The notes under the pieces were generated by a model. That model was not told the origin of the DNA, did not search any database, and was given only the letters and a program-made list of their open reading frames with translations. Source: Clostridiales bacterium (GTDB lineage: Bacteria > Bacillota > Clostridia > Christensenellales > Aristaeellaceae). Taken from it: DNA of 64,000 bases. The position numbers and the translations under genes were made by a program. The DNA lies in assembly GCA_015056255.1 (NCBI GenBank), contig SVGP01000004.1:62001-126000 (forward strand), read 5' to 3'. This document shows positions 1 through 9,264 of this stretch, one piece after another; position 1 is the stretch's first letter, and the number at the start of each line of letters is the position of its first letter.

Positions 1-106
1 GGCGGTTGTAGGTGAATATGCAGATTAAAAGAAACACGATCATTAGAACAATGCCGACATAGAGGGTGTTGGTTATGATAAACTGTGTGCGAAGGCGTTT
101 CAGCAC
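1..106 (-). CDS. sensor histidine kinase, N-terminal fragment (runs off window)
   Basis: Only the first 35 codons are in the window. They start at a GTG that lies 3 bases after the stop of the response regulator and begin VLKRLRTQF, followed by a hydrophobic segment of about 20 residues that reads as the first membrane helix of a two-component sensor kinase. The ribosome-binding site GGAGGAGG lies inside the last codons of the regulator gene, so the two are translationally coupled. The kinase assignment rests on this position and on the membrane start; no catalytic domain is visible here. Confidence 0.7.
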   Translation of the reverse strand, partial: MLKRLRTQFIITNTLYVGIVLMIVFLLICIFTYNR

Positions 107-109
107 CCG

Positions 110-787
110 TTATCCCTCCTCCTGGGACAGGCGATAGCCGATTTTCTGAAGATTTTTGATCGTTACAACGGAATTCAGGTATCGAAGCTTTCTTCTCAAA
201 AAGGAGATGTACGCTTCAAGATTGTTGTCCTCCGCTCCGGATTCCGCGCCCCACACGTTTAAAATCAGGGTTTCCTTTAAAACGGCGGATTTGGGATTGT
301 TCATCAAAAGCCGCATGACCTCAAATTCCTTGGGGCTTAAGTGAACGGACAGGGCGTCCTTTTTTAAATCGCAGCTTGTAAGGTCCAAAATAACGTCTGC
401 ATAGCTCAGTTCGCTGATGACTACTTCGCCGGATCGCCTTGTCAGCGCATGGATGCGGGCGATCAATTCCTCGGTTGCGAAGGGCTTGGTCATATAATCG
501 TCCGCGCCCGCGTTTAAGCCGTTGACCTTATCAGGCACGGAGTCCTTCGCTGTGAGCATCAGAACCGGCGTGGACACTTTTTTGCTCCTCAGCGTCTGAA
601 CTACTTCAAACCCGTCGATATCGGGCAGCATGATGTCAAGGAGAATGATGTCATAGGGCGCGCACAGCGCGTATTCCACACCGCTTTTCCCGTCGTACAC
701 CACGTCAGTTACGATTCTCTGGTTTTCGAAAATGCGTTTAAGCGCCGCGGCTAAGCGTTTTTCGTCTTCTACAATCAAAGCGCGCAT
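110..787 (-). CDS. OmpR/PhoB-family response regulator
   Basis: DNA-binding response regulator of 225 residues, the usual length. The receiver domain (about 1-115) has the acidic pair in VEDEKR, the phospho-acceptor Asp in ILLDIMLPD near residue 51, the Thr of LMLTAKD and the Lys of MTKPF. The C-terminal winged-helix domain (about 125-222) shows the ending typical of the family, with FLRRKL and IGYRL. It should be phosphorylated by the kinase encoded directly downstream. The start has the ribosome-binding site AAAGGAGG and a promoter about 30 bases upstream. The regulated genes cannot be told from the window. Confidence 0.93.
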   Translation of the reverse strand: MRALIVEDEKRLAAALKRIFENQRIVTDVVYDGKSGVEYALCAPYDIILLDIMLPDIDGFEVVQTLRSKKVSTPVLMLTAKDSVPDKVNGLNAGADDYMTKPFATEELIARIHALTRRSGEVVISELSYADVILDLTSCDLKKDALSVHLSPKEFEVMRLLMNNPKSAVLKETLILNVWGAESGAEDNNLEAYISFLRRKLRYLNSVVTIKNLQKIGYRLSQEEG

Positions 788-815
788 TGGTATCGCGCCT
801 CCTTTCTATAACTAT

Positions 816-844
816 ATCATAGCACACAAGCGTTTAATTTACAA
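816..844 (-). promoter_or_regulatory. promoter of the two-component operon
   Basis: Read on the minus strand: TTGTAA, 17-base spacer, TATGAT, followed about 25 bases later by AAAGGAGG and the response regulator start. Confidence 0.6.
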
Positions 845-973
845 ATGGAGATGTACAGGATTTTGATTTTTTTGTGAAGAAATGCAGATGCCCACGCTTT
901 TTAAGAGAATTTTCAGCTTAGGGGGTATGATTATAAGTGCAAGATATGAATTTCTGCCGGACGGAGGCTTTTT

Positions 974-1837
974 ATGGATAAAGAGAGAATTGCAGTCATC
1001 ACTGATACCGCGTGCGATCTTGATAAGAAATACATTGAAGCGCACGAGGATTTGTTTGTGCTGCCCTTAAGGCTCAATGTGGGCGATAAAAGCCTGATTG
1101 ACGGCGTGGACATTACGACCGAAGAGGTGCTTGCGCGCATGGAAGCAGGCGAAACGTTTAAAACCTCGCTTCCGAGCCCTGAGGACGCGGAAAGAATCTT
1201 TGACGAGATTAAAGCCCGCGGCATCAAAAAGGCCATATGCGTTCATATCGCCTCCGGCCTCTCGGGAACGCTCGGCATGATGCGTCTTTTGGCGGATCAG
1301 CACAAGAACGAAATCGAAATGAAGCTGTTCGACACCAAAATACTCTCCATGAGCGAGGGTCACATGGTAAAGGTCGCCGTAGAACTCATCGAAAGCGGTT
1401 GTCCGTTTGATTCGATCATTGAAAAAATGACGATTCTCCGAAACGATGTGGACGGATATTTCTATATTCCGACGCTCAAATATTTAGCTGCAGGCGGTCG
1501 CATCGGAAGCGTCGCAAAATACCTTGGGAATCTCATGAACATCAAGCCCATCATCGGGTGCGAGCCGGAAGAGGGCAGGTATTACCCGAGAAAAATCTGC
1601 ATCGGCGCCAAAAGAACCATGTTGGCTGCACGGGACGAGTGCAGGGCGTTTGTTGAAAACCTGCATGCCGAGGTTACGGTTCTGCACGCGGGCGCAAGGG
1701 AAGAAGCGGAGAAGCTGGCTGCATCCATCAAAGCGGTGTGCGAAAATGCAATTCTCTCCATCAGTGAATTGACCCCGTCCCTCTCCGTTCACGTAGGCCG
1801 CGGCATGATGGCCGTCTGCACAAGAAGATTCCAGTAA
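974..1837 (+). CDS. DegV family fatty-acid-binding protein
   Basis: Protein of 287 residues, close to the normal DegV/FakB size. DegV-family proteins bind a fatty acid and, in the FakAB system, present it to the kinase FakA for phospholipid synthesis; whether this copy works with FakA is not shown here. Diagnostic features are the N-terminal TDTACDL, the TSLPSPEDA motif near residue 58 that matches the conserved TSxPS ligand motif, SGLSGT near residue 90 and the GGRIGS loop near residue 170. The start is an ATG with GGACGGAGG upstream. It appears monocistronic, ending in a strong terminator. Confidence 0.9.
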   Translation: MDKERIAVITDTACDLDKKYIEAHEDLFVLPLRLNVGDKSLIDGVDITTEEVLARMEAGETFKTSLPSPEDAERIFDEIKARGIKKAICVHIASGLSGTLGMMRLLADQHKNEIEMKLFDTKILSMSEGHMVKVAVELIESGCPFDSIIEKMTILRNDVDGYFYIPTLKYLAAGGRIGSVAKYLGNLMNIKPIIGCEPEEGRYYPRKICIGAKRTMLAARDECRAFVENLHAEVTVLHAGAREEAEKLAASIKAVCENAILSISELTPSLSVHVGRGMMAVCTRRFQ

Positions 1838-1856
1838 ACTTTTAAAATAAAAAAAT

Positions 1857-1907
1857 GCGCCGCCCTGGTTCATGCTGAAAAGCAGAATCGGGGCGGCGCG
1901 AGTTTTT
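1857..1907 (+). terminator. intrinsic terminator after the DegV gene
   Basis: Nine-base arms GCGCCGCCC and GGGCGGCGC enclose a 25-base loop that holds a minor hairpin, and are followed by a T run. Confidence 0.85.
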
Positions 1908-2039
1908 AATGAGCGTAACATCTTGCGTGTTATCTTCCATGTTTTCTTCCACTCTTTCAAAGCATTCTTATATTCGGGGATTGTATTTATCGAATTTTAA
2001 TGTTAAAATATGGGTATTCAAATTGGGAGGTGGGTATTT

Positions 2040-2948
2040 ATGAAGATTGCGGTTCAGACCGGCGGCATTCTGGATCGTTTTGGCATTGACGAGGGCTTTC
2101 GCATCATCAAGGAAGCGGGCTTTGACGCAGTCGATTTTAATATTGACCATTGCTTAAGCGGATACAACATCAAAAACAACATCTGTGAAAGCGTTCTTGA
2201 CAGATCCATTCCCGAGGTTCTCGAAAGCACGCGCCCTTATAAGGAAGCGGCCGAAAAATATGGCGTCACCTTCTATCAGGCGCATGCGCCGTTCCCGTTC
2301 TATTCCGACGGAAATGACGAGATGAACGAATATCTTTTCATGATTATGGAAAAATGCGCGGCGATTTGTGACTATGTCGATTGCAGGTACATGATCGTGC
2401 ATCCCGCGTTTAACGGATACGACAAGTGGCTGGAGCACGACGACGAGTGGAAGTTGAATATCGAAAGGTATTCCAGATTGATTCCTGCGCTAAAAAAATA
2501 CAACGTCACCTGCTGCCTTGAAAATATGTTCACCGGACGCGACGGCAAAATCTATGGCGCGGTATGCTCGGATATGTATGAAGCTGCGGCGTATATCGAC
2601 GAGCTGAACGCAATCGCAGGTGAAAAGAAGTTTGCGTTCTGCTTCGACACGGGGCATGCGCTTTTGGTTGGAAAGGACGTCTACAACGCGCTTTTACAGA
2701 TTGGAGATCGCGTGGAGGCGTTCCACATTCATGACAACAACGGCGTCAACGATCAGCACATCATGCCCTATACGGGCAAGCTCGACTGGAACCGCTTTAT
2801 TATGGGCGTAAAAGCCATAGGCTTCAAGGGCACGCTGAGCTTTGAGACGTTCAATATTACGAATATTTTCGATCAGGAGCTGATTCCTGATGCGCTTAAG
2901 CTGATTGCCGCAACCGGCAGGATGTTTGCCAGAAGGATTGAGGAGTAA
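2040..2948 (+). CDS. sugar phosphate isomerase/epimerase family TIM-barrel protein
   Basis: Protein of 302 residues in the xylose isomerase-like/AP endonuclease 2 superfamily, which includes ketose 3-epimerases, inosose dehydratases and IolE/IolI-like enzymes. The barrel pattern is visible: MKIAVQTGG at strand 1, KEAGFDAVDFN, MIVHPAF, CLENMF with the metal-binding Glu, CFDTGHALL with Asp and His, and EAFHIHDNN near the C terminus. These are the usual Glu/Asp/His metal ligands. The true substrate cannot be named. The start at 2040 is chosen because GGGAGGTG lies 6-8 bases before it; the upstream in-frame ATG at 2010 has no such site. Confidence 0.8.
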   Translation: MKIAVQTGGILDRFGIDEGFRIIKEAGFDAVDFNIDHCLSGYNIKNNICESVLDRSIPEVLESTRPYKEAAEKYGVTFYQAHAPFPFYSDGNDEMNEYLFMIMEKCAAICDYVDCRYMIVHPAFNGYDKWLEHDDEWKLNIERYSRLIPALKKYNVTCCLENMFTGRDGKIYGAVCSDMYEAAAYIDELNAIAGEKKFAFCFDTGHALLVGKDVYNALLQIGDRVEAFHIHDNNGVNDQHIMPYTGKLDWNRFIMGVKAIGFKGTLSFETFNITNIFDQELIPDALKLIAATGRMFARRIEE

Positions 2949-2961
2949 AGATAAAAAATTC

Positions 2962-3043
2962 GCGCGGGCGATCGATGAAACGCCCCTACAAAAGAGATGG
3001 TAGGTTAACCATACTGTAGGGGCGATTCACGAATCGCCCGCGC
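2962..3043 (+). repeat. palindromic intergenic repeat, family A, copy 1
   Basis: Inverted arms of about 28 bases, GCGCGGGCGATCGATG... and ...AATCGCCCGCGC, each with CGCCCCTACA or TGTAGGGGCG at the inner edge, surround a short core containing GATGGTA and ACCAT. A second copy with the same core lies at 9853-9932, and a short remnant lies near 25733. The element looks like a small non-autonomous mobile repeat, and it can also fold as a terminator between the two convergent genes. Confidence 0.75.
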
Positions 3044-3061
3044 TGTTTTTTGTTATTTCTG

Positions 3062-3529
3062 TTATCTGTCCTGCGCTGCCTCCACGCTGTGGAATCTTCC
3101 TAAAATATAGTATTCCAGCCAGCCTGTGCGGTAGGTTTCGGGGCTTGAAGTCAGGATGGTTACGGTGAAGGTGGCTTCTTTGAACCTGCCGATATCCTTT
3201 GGGCCGGCGTCAGTCAGAAGGACGATGGCGTCCGCGTCCGTGGTTTTTGGAACGAACTGCGCCCATTCCGCGGGGAAGGGGGAGAAGTTCTTGGCGGACA
3301 CGGTCAGGGTGACAAAGGAATAGGAGTCAATGGAGTAGAGGGCGGAAACGTTTTCATATTTACCGGCCTCAACATCCCTTTGGATGTTTGAAAACTCCTC
3401 CTGTTTTTCAGACGCGCTTTGAACATGTACGTCCAGAACCACGGGGAGATTTGATGTGTAAATGTAATAAGCCAGTAGAGCGACGATCACAAAAGCGACG
3501 CCGGTTAAAAATTTAGCAAATGATTTCAT
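3062..3529 (-). CDS. small membrane-anchored extracytoplasmic protein of unknown function
   Basis: Protein of 155 residues that I do not recognise. It starts MKSFAKFLTG with a hydrophobic segment to about residue 27 (FVIVALLAYYIY), which acts as an uncleaved signal anchor. The rest (about 30-155) is soluble, alternates hydrophobic and polar residues as a beta-sandwich would, and has no cysteines. The start has GGAG at good spacing and a promoter 30 bases upstream that diverges from the polA promoter. It is probably a single-gene unit, with family A repeat copy 1 just past its end. Confidence 0.65.
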   Translation of the reverse strand: MKSFAKFLTGVAFVIVALLAYYIYTSNLPVVLDVHVQSASEKQEEFSNIQRDVEAGKYENVSALYSIDSYSFVTLTVSAKNFSPFPAEWAQFVPKTTDADAIVLLTDAGPKDIGRFKEATFTVTILTSSPETYRTGWLEYYILGRFHSVEAAQDR

Positions 3530-3559
3530 GTTTTTTTCTCCGTTTTTTTGATCTTTTCT

Positions 3560-3588
3560 ATTGTATCATGCCCGACGCAAAATGTCCA
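3560..3588 (-). promoter_or_regulatory. promoter of the small membrane protein
   Basis: Minus strand: TGGACA, 17-base spacer, TACAAT, about 25 bases before the ribosome-binding site. Confidence 0.65.
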
Positions 3589-3601
3589 TATTCAAAATGA
3601 T

Positions 3602-3630
3602 TTGCGTTTTTAACGTTGATGCGTTATAAT
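3602..3630 (+). promoter_or_regulatory. polA operon promoter
   Basis: TTGCGT, 17-base spacer, perfect TATAAT. Transcription would start near 3637, leaving a short leader before the polA start at 3664. Confidence 0.65.
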
Positions 3631-3663
3631 AACACTGAATGCGTGTGCATATGGAGGAAAACC

Positions 3664-6261
3664 ATGGCGGAGAAGATTGTATTGGTGGATGGATACAGCC
3701 TGATGTACCGGGCGTTTCATGCGCTGCCGATTCTGGATAACGGCGAGGGCGTGTATACCAATGCGGTTTACGGCTTTATGAATATGCTTTTGAAGGTGCT
3801 TTCGGAGGAAGCGCCTCAGTATCTTGCTGTGGCTTTCGACGAGCACGAAAAGACGTTCAGACATATTCATTACGACGCCTACAAAGCGGGCCGCGCGCCC
3901 ACGCCCGAGGAGTTAAGGCCTCAGATTCCGCTGATACGCGAAATGCTTGAAAAAATGGGCGTTCCTCAGCTGAGCCTTAAGGGTTATGAGGCGGACGATC
4001 TTTTGGGCACGGTCAGCCAAATGTGCGAAGATAAAAAGATCGAGTGCGTGATCGTGACGGGCGACCGGGACGCCTATCAGCTGGCGGGCGACTATACCAC
4101 GATTCTCTACACCAAGCGCGGAATTACCGAGACCGAGCGCGTGACGAGTCAGTGGATATACGATAAATACGGCGTAACGCCGAAAAAGATGATCGACATC
4201 AAGGGGTTGATGGGCGACGCCAGCGACAACATTCCCGGCGTTCCGGGCGTTGGCGAAAAGACGGCGATCAAGCTTGTCACCCAGTTCGGTTCCCTCGAAG
4301 AGGCGCTTGACAAGGCGGAAACGGAGCTTAAAGGCGCCGTCAGAATGAGACTGATCGAAAACCGCGAGCAGGCGCTTGACAGCAAATACCTTGCTACGAT
4401 CGTTCGGGATGCGCCGCTCGAATTTGATTTTGAAAAGGCTCGAATCGGATCGTTTCAACCGGTTGTAGAGCTTATGCGAAAACTGAAGCTTCGAAGTCTG
4501 GTTGAAAAGGTTCAGAAATTCACGGGCGAGGACGAAAACGCTTCTGATAAAGAGATAACGGAAGCGGATGCGCCCAAAAAGCCCGTTGTTTCGCTTGAAG
4601 GCGCTTCGGCGCTTGAAAACGCCATTGACGAAATTTTGAAAAGCGGAGCCAAGGCGGTTTCCGCATTCGTCGGTGAAAGATTCTCCCTTGCGACCGATCA
4701 GGGCGACCGTTTTTCGATGAACATGGACGGCGACCTTTTATCGCCGGGCATTCAGGTTTGGGAAATCCTGATTGCGCTCAAAGCGTTTTCAAATTCCGCA
4801 CAGATCCGGCTTGTTTTTCATAATATAAAAGCGTTTGACGGCGATATCGCGCCTTTTGAGAAAATAGCGGAAGATGCGATGCTGGCAGCCTATGTCTTAA
4901 ATCCCCAGAGAAACGGAAAAACGCTGGAAGAAAACTGCGCGTTTTCAGACGTTCCCTTTTCGCGCGAGTGCCCTGCGGATAGCCTATTAATGCTTTTTGA
5001 AAAACAGACGCTCGATATGCAAAGGGACGGCGTTTGGGATTTATACAGGGAAGTGGAGCTTCCGTTGGCGTTTGTGCTTCGCGATATGGAGGATGCGGGC
5101 TTCAGGGTGGACACTGATTACCTTCTGAGCCTTGGCAAAATCTACAAGGCGCGCATCGACGATATTACAGGAAAAATCATGGAAGAAGCCGGAGCCAAGG
5201 GCGCGGGCGTGAATCTCAATTCGCCCAAACAGCTGGCAAAGCTTCTGTATGAAGACATGGGCATCAAGCCCTTAAAGGGCGGGAAAGCGGGTCAGAGCAC
5301 CGCGCAGGAGATTCTGGAGGAGCTTTCAGAGGATTATCCCATCTGCGCGCTCATTCTGGAATACAGAAAATACCAGAAATTAAACAGCACCTATGTCGAG
5401 GGGCTGATCCCCAAATGCGGCAAGGACGGGCGCATTCACACGTCCTTTGAGCAGGCGGTGACGGGCACGGGCAGAATTTCCTCGCGCGACCCGAACCTTC
5501 AGAACATCCCCGTTCGAACCGAGCTTGGCCGCGAAATCCGGCGCGCGTTTGTGGCGGGCGAGGGCTGTGTGCTTGTGGACGCGGACTACAGTCAGATTGA
5601 GCTTAGAGTGCTTGCGCACATGTCCGGCGACAGTGGCATGCAGGGCGCGTTCAACCGGGATGAGGACATTCACACGCGAACCGCCGCAGAGGTGTACGGC
5701 GTGGAGATCGAAAACGTGTCCCGCGAAATGCGTTCAAACGCCAAGGCCGTCAATTTCGGAATTGTATACGGCATTTCCGACTTCGGGCTTGCCAAGAACA
5801 TCGGCGTGTCCCGCTACGAGGCGGCGGAATTCATCAAAAAATACCTCGACCGCTATCCGAACGTCAAGCGCTACATGGATGAGCAGGTAGCCGTCGGAAA
5901 AGCGCAGGGCTATGTTTCTACGATGCTTGGAAGGCGAAGATATCTTCCGGAGCTTCAGAGTTCTTCCTTTAATATGCGTTCCTTTGGCGAACGCGCGGCG
6001 ATGAACAGTCCCATTCAGGGCACCGCCGCCGACATCATCAAGCTCGCCATGGTCAGGGTGCATAAAGAACTCAAAAATAGAAATCTCAAATCGCATCTGA
6101 TCTTACAGGTGCACGACGAGTTGATCGTCGAAGCAGTGGAAAGCGAAAAAGAGCTGGTTCAGGAAATCCTGATCAGCGGCATGGAATCTGTAACCAGGCT
6201 GTCGGTTCCGCTGAAGGCGGAGCTTTCAACAGGAGGGAATTGGAATGAGTGCAAATCGTAA
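3664..6261 (+). CDS. polA: DNA polymerase I
   Basis: Protein of 865 residues that fills repair gaps and removes Okazaki primers. The 5'-3' nuclease domain (about 1-290) has VDGYSLMYRAFHAL, YEADDLLGT and DASDNIPGVPGVGEKTA. The central 3'-5' proofreading domain (about 310-480) is decayed: the usual DxE of motif I is replaced by SAFVGERF and the second motif lacks its Asp, so proofreading is probably lost, as in many Firmicutes and in Taq. The polymerase domain (about 490-865) is intact, with DPNLQNIPVRT, VDADYSQIELRVLAH, RSNAKAVNFGIVYG and LQVHDELIVE. The start at 3664 has TGGAGG 8 bases upstream; in-frame ATGs further up overlap the promoter. The gene overlaps coaE by 17 bases. Confidence 0.97.
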   Translation: MAEKIVLVDGYSLMYRAFHALPILDNGEGVYTNAVYGFMNMLLKVLSEEAPQYLAVAFDEHEKTFRHIHYDAYKAGRAPTPEELRPQIPLIREMLEKMGVPQLSLKGYEADDLLGTVSQMCEDKKIECVIVTGDRDAYQLAGDYTTILYTKRGITETERVTSQWIYDKYGVTPKKMIDIKGLMGDASDNIPGVPGVGEKTAIKLVTQFGSLEEALDKAETELKGAVRMRLIENREQALDSKYLATIVRDAPLEFDFEKARIGSFQPVVELMRKLKLRSLVEKVQKFTGEDENASDKEITEADAPKKPVVSLEGASALENAIDEILKSGAKAVSAFVGERFSLATDQGDRFSMNMDGDLLSPGIQVWEILIALKAFSNSAQIRLVFHNIKAFDGDIAPFEKIAEDAMLAAYVLNPQRNGKTLEENCAFSDVPFSRECPADSLLMLFEKQTLDMQRDGVWDLYREVELPLAFVLRDMEDAGFRVDTDYLLSLGKIYKARIDDITGKIMEEAGAKGAGVNLNSPKQLAKLLYEDMGIKPLKGGKAGQSTAQEILEELSEDYPICALILEYRKYQKLNSTYVEGLIPKCGKDGRIHTSFEQAVTGTGRISSRDPNLQNIPVRTELGREIRRAFVAGEGCVLVDADYSQIELRVLAHMSGDSGMQGAFNRDEDIHTRTAAEVYGVEIENVSREMRSNAKAVNFGIVYGISDFGLAKNIGVSRYEAAEFIKKYLDRYPNVKRYMDEQVAVGKAQGYVSTMLGRRRYLPELQSSSFNMRSFGERAAMNSPIQGTAADIIKLAMVRVHKELKNRNLKSHLILQVHDELIVEAVESEKELVQEILISGMESVTRLSVPLKAELSTGGNWNECKS

Positions 6262-6886
6262 GGTGTATATTCTGGGGCTTACCGGCGGAATCGCGTCCGG
6301 CAAGTCGGAGGCGGCAAAGCATTTAAGCTCGCTCGGAGCCATGTGCATCGATGCCGACGCCATCTCCCGCGCCATGACTGCACCGGGCGGGCCGCTTCTG
6401 CCGGCCATCCGCGAAGCCTTTGGCGACGAAGTCTTTGACGAGGAGGGCAACTTAAACCGCCGCGCGCTTGCGGACGTAGTGTTTGCCGACCCCATGCAGA
6501 GAAGACTTCTGGATTCCGTGACCCATCCTGCCATTCAGAAGGCTATGATGGACGACGTGGAAAAGGCCGAGGAGGAAGGAAAGCCGCTGGTCGTTTTGAA
6601 CGTACCGCTGCTTTTTGAAACCGGTATGGACGCGCTTTGCGACGAAACCTGGCTGATTTCGCTGGACCGCGACAAACAGATCGAGCGCCTGATGGAAAGA
6701 GACGGCCTTACGCGCGAGCAGGCGGTCGCCCGAATCGACAGCCAGATGGCGCTTGAAGACAAGGAATCGAGAGCCACGGAGATCATCGACAACCGGAAAA
6801 GCCTCGATAAACTCAAAAACGAGCTTTCGGGTTTGTATGCAGCGCTTGAAAAGAAGCTTCACAAGCTTGAAATCGAGAACGAATGA
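6245..6886 (+). CDS. coaE: dephospho-CoA kinase
   Basis: Cytoplasmic enzyme of 213 residues for the last step of coenzyme A synthesis, phosphorylating the 3'-OH of dephospho-CoA. The P-loop GLTGGIASGKSE is at residues 11-22, followed by the CIDADAISR region that contacts substrate, VLNVPLLFETGMD near residue 117 and the RDGLTREQAVARI lid region. Ribosome-binding site AGGAGG. The start lies within the end of polA, and the stop overlaps the next gene by 4 bases (ATGA), so this is a translationally coupled operon. The polA-coaE order is common in Firmicutes. Confidence 0.96.
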   Translation: MSANRKVYILGLTGGIASGKSEAAKHLSSLGAMCIDADAISRAMTAPGGPLLPAIREAFGDEVFDEEGNLNRRALADVVFADPMQRRLLDSVTHPAIQKAMMDDVEKAEEEGKPLVVLNVPLLFETGMDALCDETWLISLDRDKQIERLMERDGLTREQAVARIDSQMALEDKESRATEIIDNRKSLDKLKNELSGLYAALEKKLHKLEIENE

Positions 6887-7476
6887 GCAAAAGAAAAAAG
6901 CGCGCCCGAAGGCGCGCTGTGTGGGCGCTTGCGCTTCTTGTGATTTTGATTGCGCTTTTCGTGTGCGTGCTTCCGGATGCGCTTGAAAGGGTCAATTATC
7001 CGGTTGTGTTCCGGGAATGGATTGAGGAATTTTCGGATCCGTACAATCTTGATCCTGCGCTTGTAGCGGCGATTGTGTATACCGAATCCGGCTATGACAC
7101 GAGCGCGACCAGCAGCGTCGGGGCGAGGGGGCTTATGCAGCTCATGCCCTCGACCGCCGAGTGGATTCACCCGAAGCTTAATAAGGCGTATGCGTTTGAC
7201 GTATCGGCGCTTTACACTGTGGACGGATCGCTTACATACGGCTGCTGGTATCTGGATTTTCTCTGGAAACGCTATCAGGGCGATCTGACAAGCGTAATCG
7301 CCGCCTATCATGCGGGACAGGGACAGGTGGATCTTTGGCGAAAGGACGCTTCGCTTTGCCCGGACGGCGCGCGCCTTTATCAGGTTCCCGAAAGCGCCAA
7401 AGCCACGCGCCATTACGTTGAAAAGGTAAATAGTGCATATGAATATTATAAAAAAGTCTATCATGCGGATGAATAA
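6883..7476 (+). CDS. membrane-anchored lytic transglycosylase (SLT domain)
   Basis: Peptidoglycan-cleaving enzyme of 197 residues. After a basic start (MSKRKKRARRRAVW) a single membrane segment covers about residues 13-33. The SLT lysozyme-like domain (about 50-190) has the catalytic Glu in VYTESGYD, the family signature GLMQLMPSTAEW and the YHAGQGQVDLW repeat that corresponds to the AYNAG motif of family 1 transglycosylases. It starts inside the coaE stop (ATGA overlap). A polA-coaE-SLT order is found in other Clostridia. It probably acts in wall remodelling on the outer face of the membrane. Confidence 0.93.
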   Translation: MSKRKKRARRRAVWALALLVILIALFVCVLPDALERVNYPVVFREWIEEFSDPYNLDPALVAAIVYTESGYDTSATSSVGARGLMQLMPSTAEWIHPKLNKAYAFDVSALYTVDGSLTYGCWYLDFLWKRYQGDLTSVIAAYHAGQGQVDLWRKDASLCPDGARLYQVPESAKATRHYVEKVNSAYEYYKKVYHADE

Positions 7477-9001
7477 GATAAAAAAACGTCTTTTATGCCT
7501 ATTTTTGTCTGCGCTTTTTGTGTTTTCGGGCGCGGCAGCTGCGGGCAATGAAGACGTTTTTGCCATTGGCATGGTCTGTTCCGCCGGAGCGACGATCAAC
7601 CCGTACCGGTGCACGCAAAGGGATCTGATCAGCTTTAACGAGCTCGTGTTTGAATCGGTCATCGATTTTGACGATTCGTTCAAGCCCGTAGGCGAGCTTG
7701 CGTTATCCTGGCAGCAGGAGCCGGGCGGCGTATATACCTTCAAGCTGCGTGACAACGTGCGCTTTCACGACGGCACGTATCTTTCCAGCAACGATGTTCT
7801 GGCGGCTTATGAATACATCATTTCTTTAGGCGAAGCCTGTCCCTATTATTCGCGATGCCAGTACATAAAGAAAATGGAAGTGGTCGACCTTTATACCGTG
7901 AAGGTCACCGGAAAATACGAGAGCCTTCTTACACTCTACGCCATGACCTTCCCGATTGCCCATCGGAATACCCTTTCGCAGGAATTGGCCTGCGGAACGG
8001 GGCCGTACTGGTATATCGGCTACGACCTTGAATGGCTGCAGATCGACGCCAACCCCTATTGGTGGAAAAAGGCGCCCACCATCAACACGCTGTTCGGCAT
8101 CCGCTACGACGATACCGGAAAAGCGCTGGTTGCGCTCAGCATGGGGGAGATCGACGCGCTTTCGACGCGCTCGCAAAACGCCGCGCTTTCAAGGCTCTTA
8201 AGCGACAGAACGGGCGTTGACTACACGACGCTTACCTACGAAATGCTGATTCCAAACCTCAAAACCACGATTTTTGAAAGCGTTTACACCCGTCAGGCGC
8301 TCATGTACGCCATCGACATCACCACCATCGCCTCGAATATCTACATGGGCATGGTGACGGAGTCGGAGGTGCCGGTGGTGCCGGGCACGTGGCTTTACGA
8401 AACGCAGTCCGCGATCTATTTCGAATCGCAAGAGCGCGCGCTGCAGCTTTTGTATCAGGCCGGCTGGGGCGACTATAACGACGACGGTATCCTCGATCAG
8501 GTTGTCGACGGCGTACTCGAGCAGTTTGAATTTACCATCCTGACCTATGACGACGACACCGCAGGCACGCGCACGCACGCGGCGGAAATGATCCGCGATC
8601 AGTTAAAGCCGCTGGGCATCAATGTAACGGTTTCCACTTCCCAAAAGGATTCCGTTCAGAAAAAGATGAAAAACGAAGATTTCGACATGGTGCTGTGCGC
8701 TATGAACATGTCGATGCTTCCTGATCTTACCTTCATTCTCAACTCGCAGGGCAGGCTCAACTATTCCGGCTATGATGACACGGGTATGAACAACCTGCTT
8801 TTGAACGTATACGAAACCACGGATGAAGTGCAGTTTCAGTACATTTTCAGCCAGATCCAGATGAAAGTTGCACAGGAGCTTCCGTTTTTAGGCCTGTTTT
8901 TCAGAAAAGGAACGATTATGACCACGGCGGATCTTTCGGGTCTTTCCGCAGTAAGGGAAAACGACGCATTGAGAGGAATTGAGTATGTGGAGTTCCACTG
9001 A
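7439..9001 (+). CDS. extracellular solute-binding protein, family 5 (peptide/nickel type)
   Basis: Protein of about 520 residues like OppA/DppA. After the basic start there is a signal peptide (about 12-36, CLFLSALFVFSGAAAA); no lipobox cysteine is placed for lipid attachment, so it may be secreted or held by the uncleaved helix. The mature part has the family pattern LRDNVRFHDGTYLSSNDVL near residue 100, GTGPYW and the late MNMSMLPDL region. No permease or ATPase gene adjoins it, which is unusual for this family; it may serve a transporter encoded elsewhere or act as a sensor. The start is uncertain: GTG 7433, ATG 7439 and ATG 7463 are all possible, and all overlap or abut the transglycosylase gene. 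Confidence 0.85.
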   Translation: MNIIKKSIMRMNKIKKRLLCLFLSALFVFSGAAAAGNEDVFAIGMVCSAGATINPYRCTQRDLISFNELVFESVIDFDDSFKPVGELALSWQQEPGGVYTFKLRDNVRFHDGTYLSSNDVLAAYEYIISLGEACPYYSRCQYIKKMEVVDLYTVKVTGKYESLLTLYAMTFPIAHRNTLSQELACGTGPYWYIGYDLEWLQIDANPYWWKKAPTINTLFGIRYDDTGKALVALSMGEIDALSTRSQNAALSRLLSDRTGVDYTTLTYEMLIPNLKTTIFESVYTRQALMYAIDITTIASNIYMGMVTESEVPVVPGTWLYETQSAIYFESQERALQLLYQAGWGDYNDDGILDQVVDGVLEQFEFTILTYDDDTAGTRTHAAEMIRDQLKPLGINVTVSTSQKDSVQKKMKNEDFDMVLCAMNMSMLPDLTFILNSQGRLNYSGYDDTGMNNLLLNVYETTDEVQFQYIFSQIQMKVAQELPFLGLFFRKGTIMTTADLSGLSAVRENDALRGIEYVEFH

Positions 9002-9048
9002 AATCGAAAAATTCTCCTCCAGATGTAGATGAGGTTTATGCACAGTAG

Positions 9049-9073
9049 GGCGGGGGCTTGCTCCCGCCGTTTT
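9049..9073 (+). terminator. terminator after the polA operon
   Basis: GGCGGG and CCCGCC arms with a short loop, followed by TTTT. It lies 48 bases past the stop of the binding-protein gene. Confidence 0.65.
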
Positions 9074-9264
9074 GTTTGGCTTCTTATATCGGTTTAAAAG
9101 GAGAACGCGGCGGGTTAGAGTCCCTGCCTTACAATCCAAATGACTTTATCCATAAAAATATTACTTCGAGATTTCCGACGCTTTACCGCATACCCCCATG
9201 GCTCTCCCAGACGGAGAGCAAAGCGCTCTTATGCTGCTGAATCGATGAAGCGAGAAATTTGCGC